Of a stretch of 64,000 nucleotides of DNA, positions 63,093-64,000 are shown piece after piece. The notes under the pieces were generated by a model. It saw nothing but the letters and a program-made list of their open reading frames with translations. It was not told where the DNA came from and did not search any database. Within the stretch, counting starts at the first letter, position 1. Each line of letters opens with the position of its first letter. Source of the DNA: Scedosporium boydii (Eukaryota; Ascomycota; Sordariomycetes; Microascales; Microascaceae). A program made the translations under genes and the position numbers. The DNA lies in NCBI GenBank assembly GCA_002221725.1, contig NJFT01000018.1, forward strand, positions 124,001 to 188,000. Direction: 5' to 3'.

Positions 63093-64000
63093 GGTGAAAG
63101 AGTGTTGAGGTATCGTTGATGGATATCAGGGACGGTTGATTTGAGAATATAGTTGTGGGAGTGGCCACGGCGGGCTGGAATAGGACGGGGAGGGTGGCCT
63201 TTTAAGTGTTTCTTGGAGGCTGAAATGGATGTAAGTGAGATTGTGATGGTGACAAGGTCACGTATAGAAATGTAAGAATGTAAGATGGGGCTGAGTCCCT
63301 GTCAAGATGTTGGTGTAAGTAGTTTATGATACTGGACAGTATCCGTCTTGATTTGCGAATATCGATATTCCACAGGCTACGAGGTCCGACTCCTTGCAAG
63401 TTCTGTCTCATTTATATATTATGCGAAAAGTATCTAGGGATAGGAGTCGGCGACCATGAGCCCCCGTAAATTTGGCTGTCGGCGTTTACATTTCCCCCAA
63501 AGGCATGGATACTTCCAAGGTTCGTTGCTCGTATCGCTCAAAGTGTAAATCTTGATTTGAGGCTCTAAGGCTGAGTGGAGCCTGATGCTTGTGCTGGGCC
63601 TTCACATTGGCCCTGTTCGGGAAGTTTCGGAAGGGGGATTTACTCGAACCAGAATCAATCTCCTCAGCTGACCAAAACCTCACTGAGCCTTCACGGACTC
63701 TCCTTTTGCCTCACAATGCTGGAAAAAAAAACGTGCTCAGTGTTAATCACTGGAAATCGCCCATCATCCAACTTGTTTTCATTGGCATTAGTCATTTTAC
63801 GGGGCTTGACCGACGGAGAGTTGTATTTTTGATTTTGCTCGCCAATATTTTTGCTTCTTGAAAGCATCAAGTGGAGATTTTTTTTCATTCATGGGTCCCT
63901 GGCTCCCGCTTCGCAATCCTCGCATCCCCTATTTGGATAATATTGTAACTCCACGTACACCTTGAAGACCACAGAGCCCCATTATTTTGGAAGCGTAGGG
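63093..64000. other. AOX upstream region to the window edge
   Basis: The first 300-400 bases should be the AOX leader and promoter. Beyond that only short open frames occur. No gene was recognised. Confidence 0.5.

Overview
The window is nuclear DNA of a filamentous ascomycete (Pezizomycotina), most likely a Sordariomycete. The reasons are short introns (about 60-150 nt, one of 263 nt) with GT..CTAAC/CTGAC..AG signals, a gene every 2-4 kb, a stand-alone HET-domain gene, an alternative oxidase and a full-length Rim15-type kinase. The lineage below subphylum is inference; no species marker was recognised.

Layout, left to right. The 5' part of a MUS81-like nuclease gene runs off the left edge (1-555, minus). 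Next come phosphoacetylglucosamine mutase (2341-4040, plus) and a type I protein arginine methyltransferase (4939-6570, minus) in convergent order, then a 1,903-residue PAS/AGC-kinase/receiver protein of the Rim15 family (8577-14352, minus). A gene-poor stretch of about 4.6 kb precedes a PlsC-type acyltransferase (18958-19960, minus). A compact housekeeping block follows: a bZIP regulator (22035-23815), eIF3d (24392-26275), PNO1/DIM2 (26833-27901, minus) and an MDM31-like mitochondrial protein (28583-30850), the last two divergent from a shared 0.7 kb promoter. Then come a HET-domain protein (32423-34410), an unusual interrupted tRNA-Gly(CCC) locus (34781-34908, minus) and a giant 2,838-residue repeat protein (35931-44669, minus). 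After a 7.1 kb gene desert lie an MDR-family enoyl reductase/quinone oxidoreductase-like gene (51819-53077, minus), the calcineurin-responsive zinc-finger factor CRZ1 (54706-56945, minus), a further 4.9 kb gene-poor stretch with an intron-containing tRNA-Trp, and alternative oxidase (61866-63092, minus).

The genes do not form a biosynthetic cluster. They are mostly independent conserved functions: recombination repair, chitin/GPI precursor synthesis, arginine methylation, nutrient/stress signalling (Rim15, Crz1), translation initiation, 40S ribosome assembly, mitochondrial morphology and respiration. Exon boundaries were set by reading frame, splice motifs and remembered family consensus, not by alignment.

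The least expected structures are: (1) a tRNA-Gly(CCC) gene whose variable loop is interrupted by 56 nt that look exactly like a spliceosomal intron; (2) a short dispersed element, GTACGAAGTAC and its complement, present 16 times as exact 9-mers and found only in the gene deserts; (3) the giant protein with about 25 copies of a Lys-run/SIWDD/Pro-Glu repeat; (4) three AAG 3' splice sites and two consecutive micro-exons in the methyltransferase gene, and a GC-AG intron in the bZIP gene.
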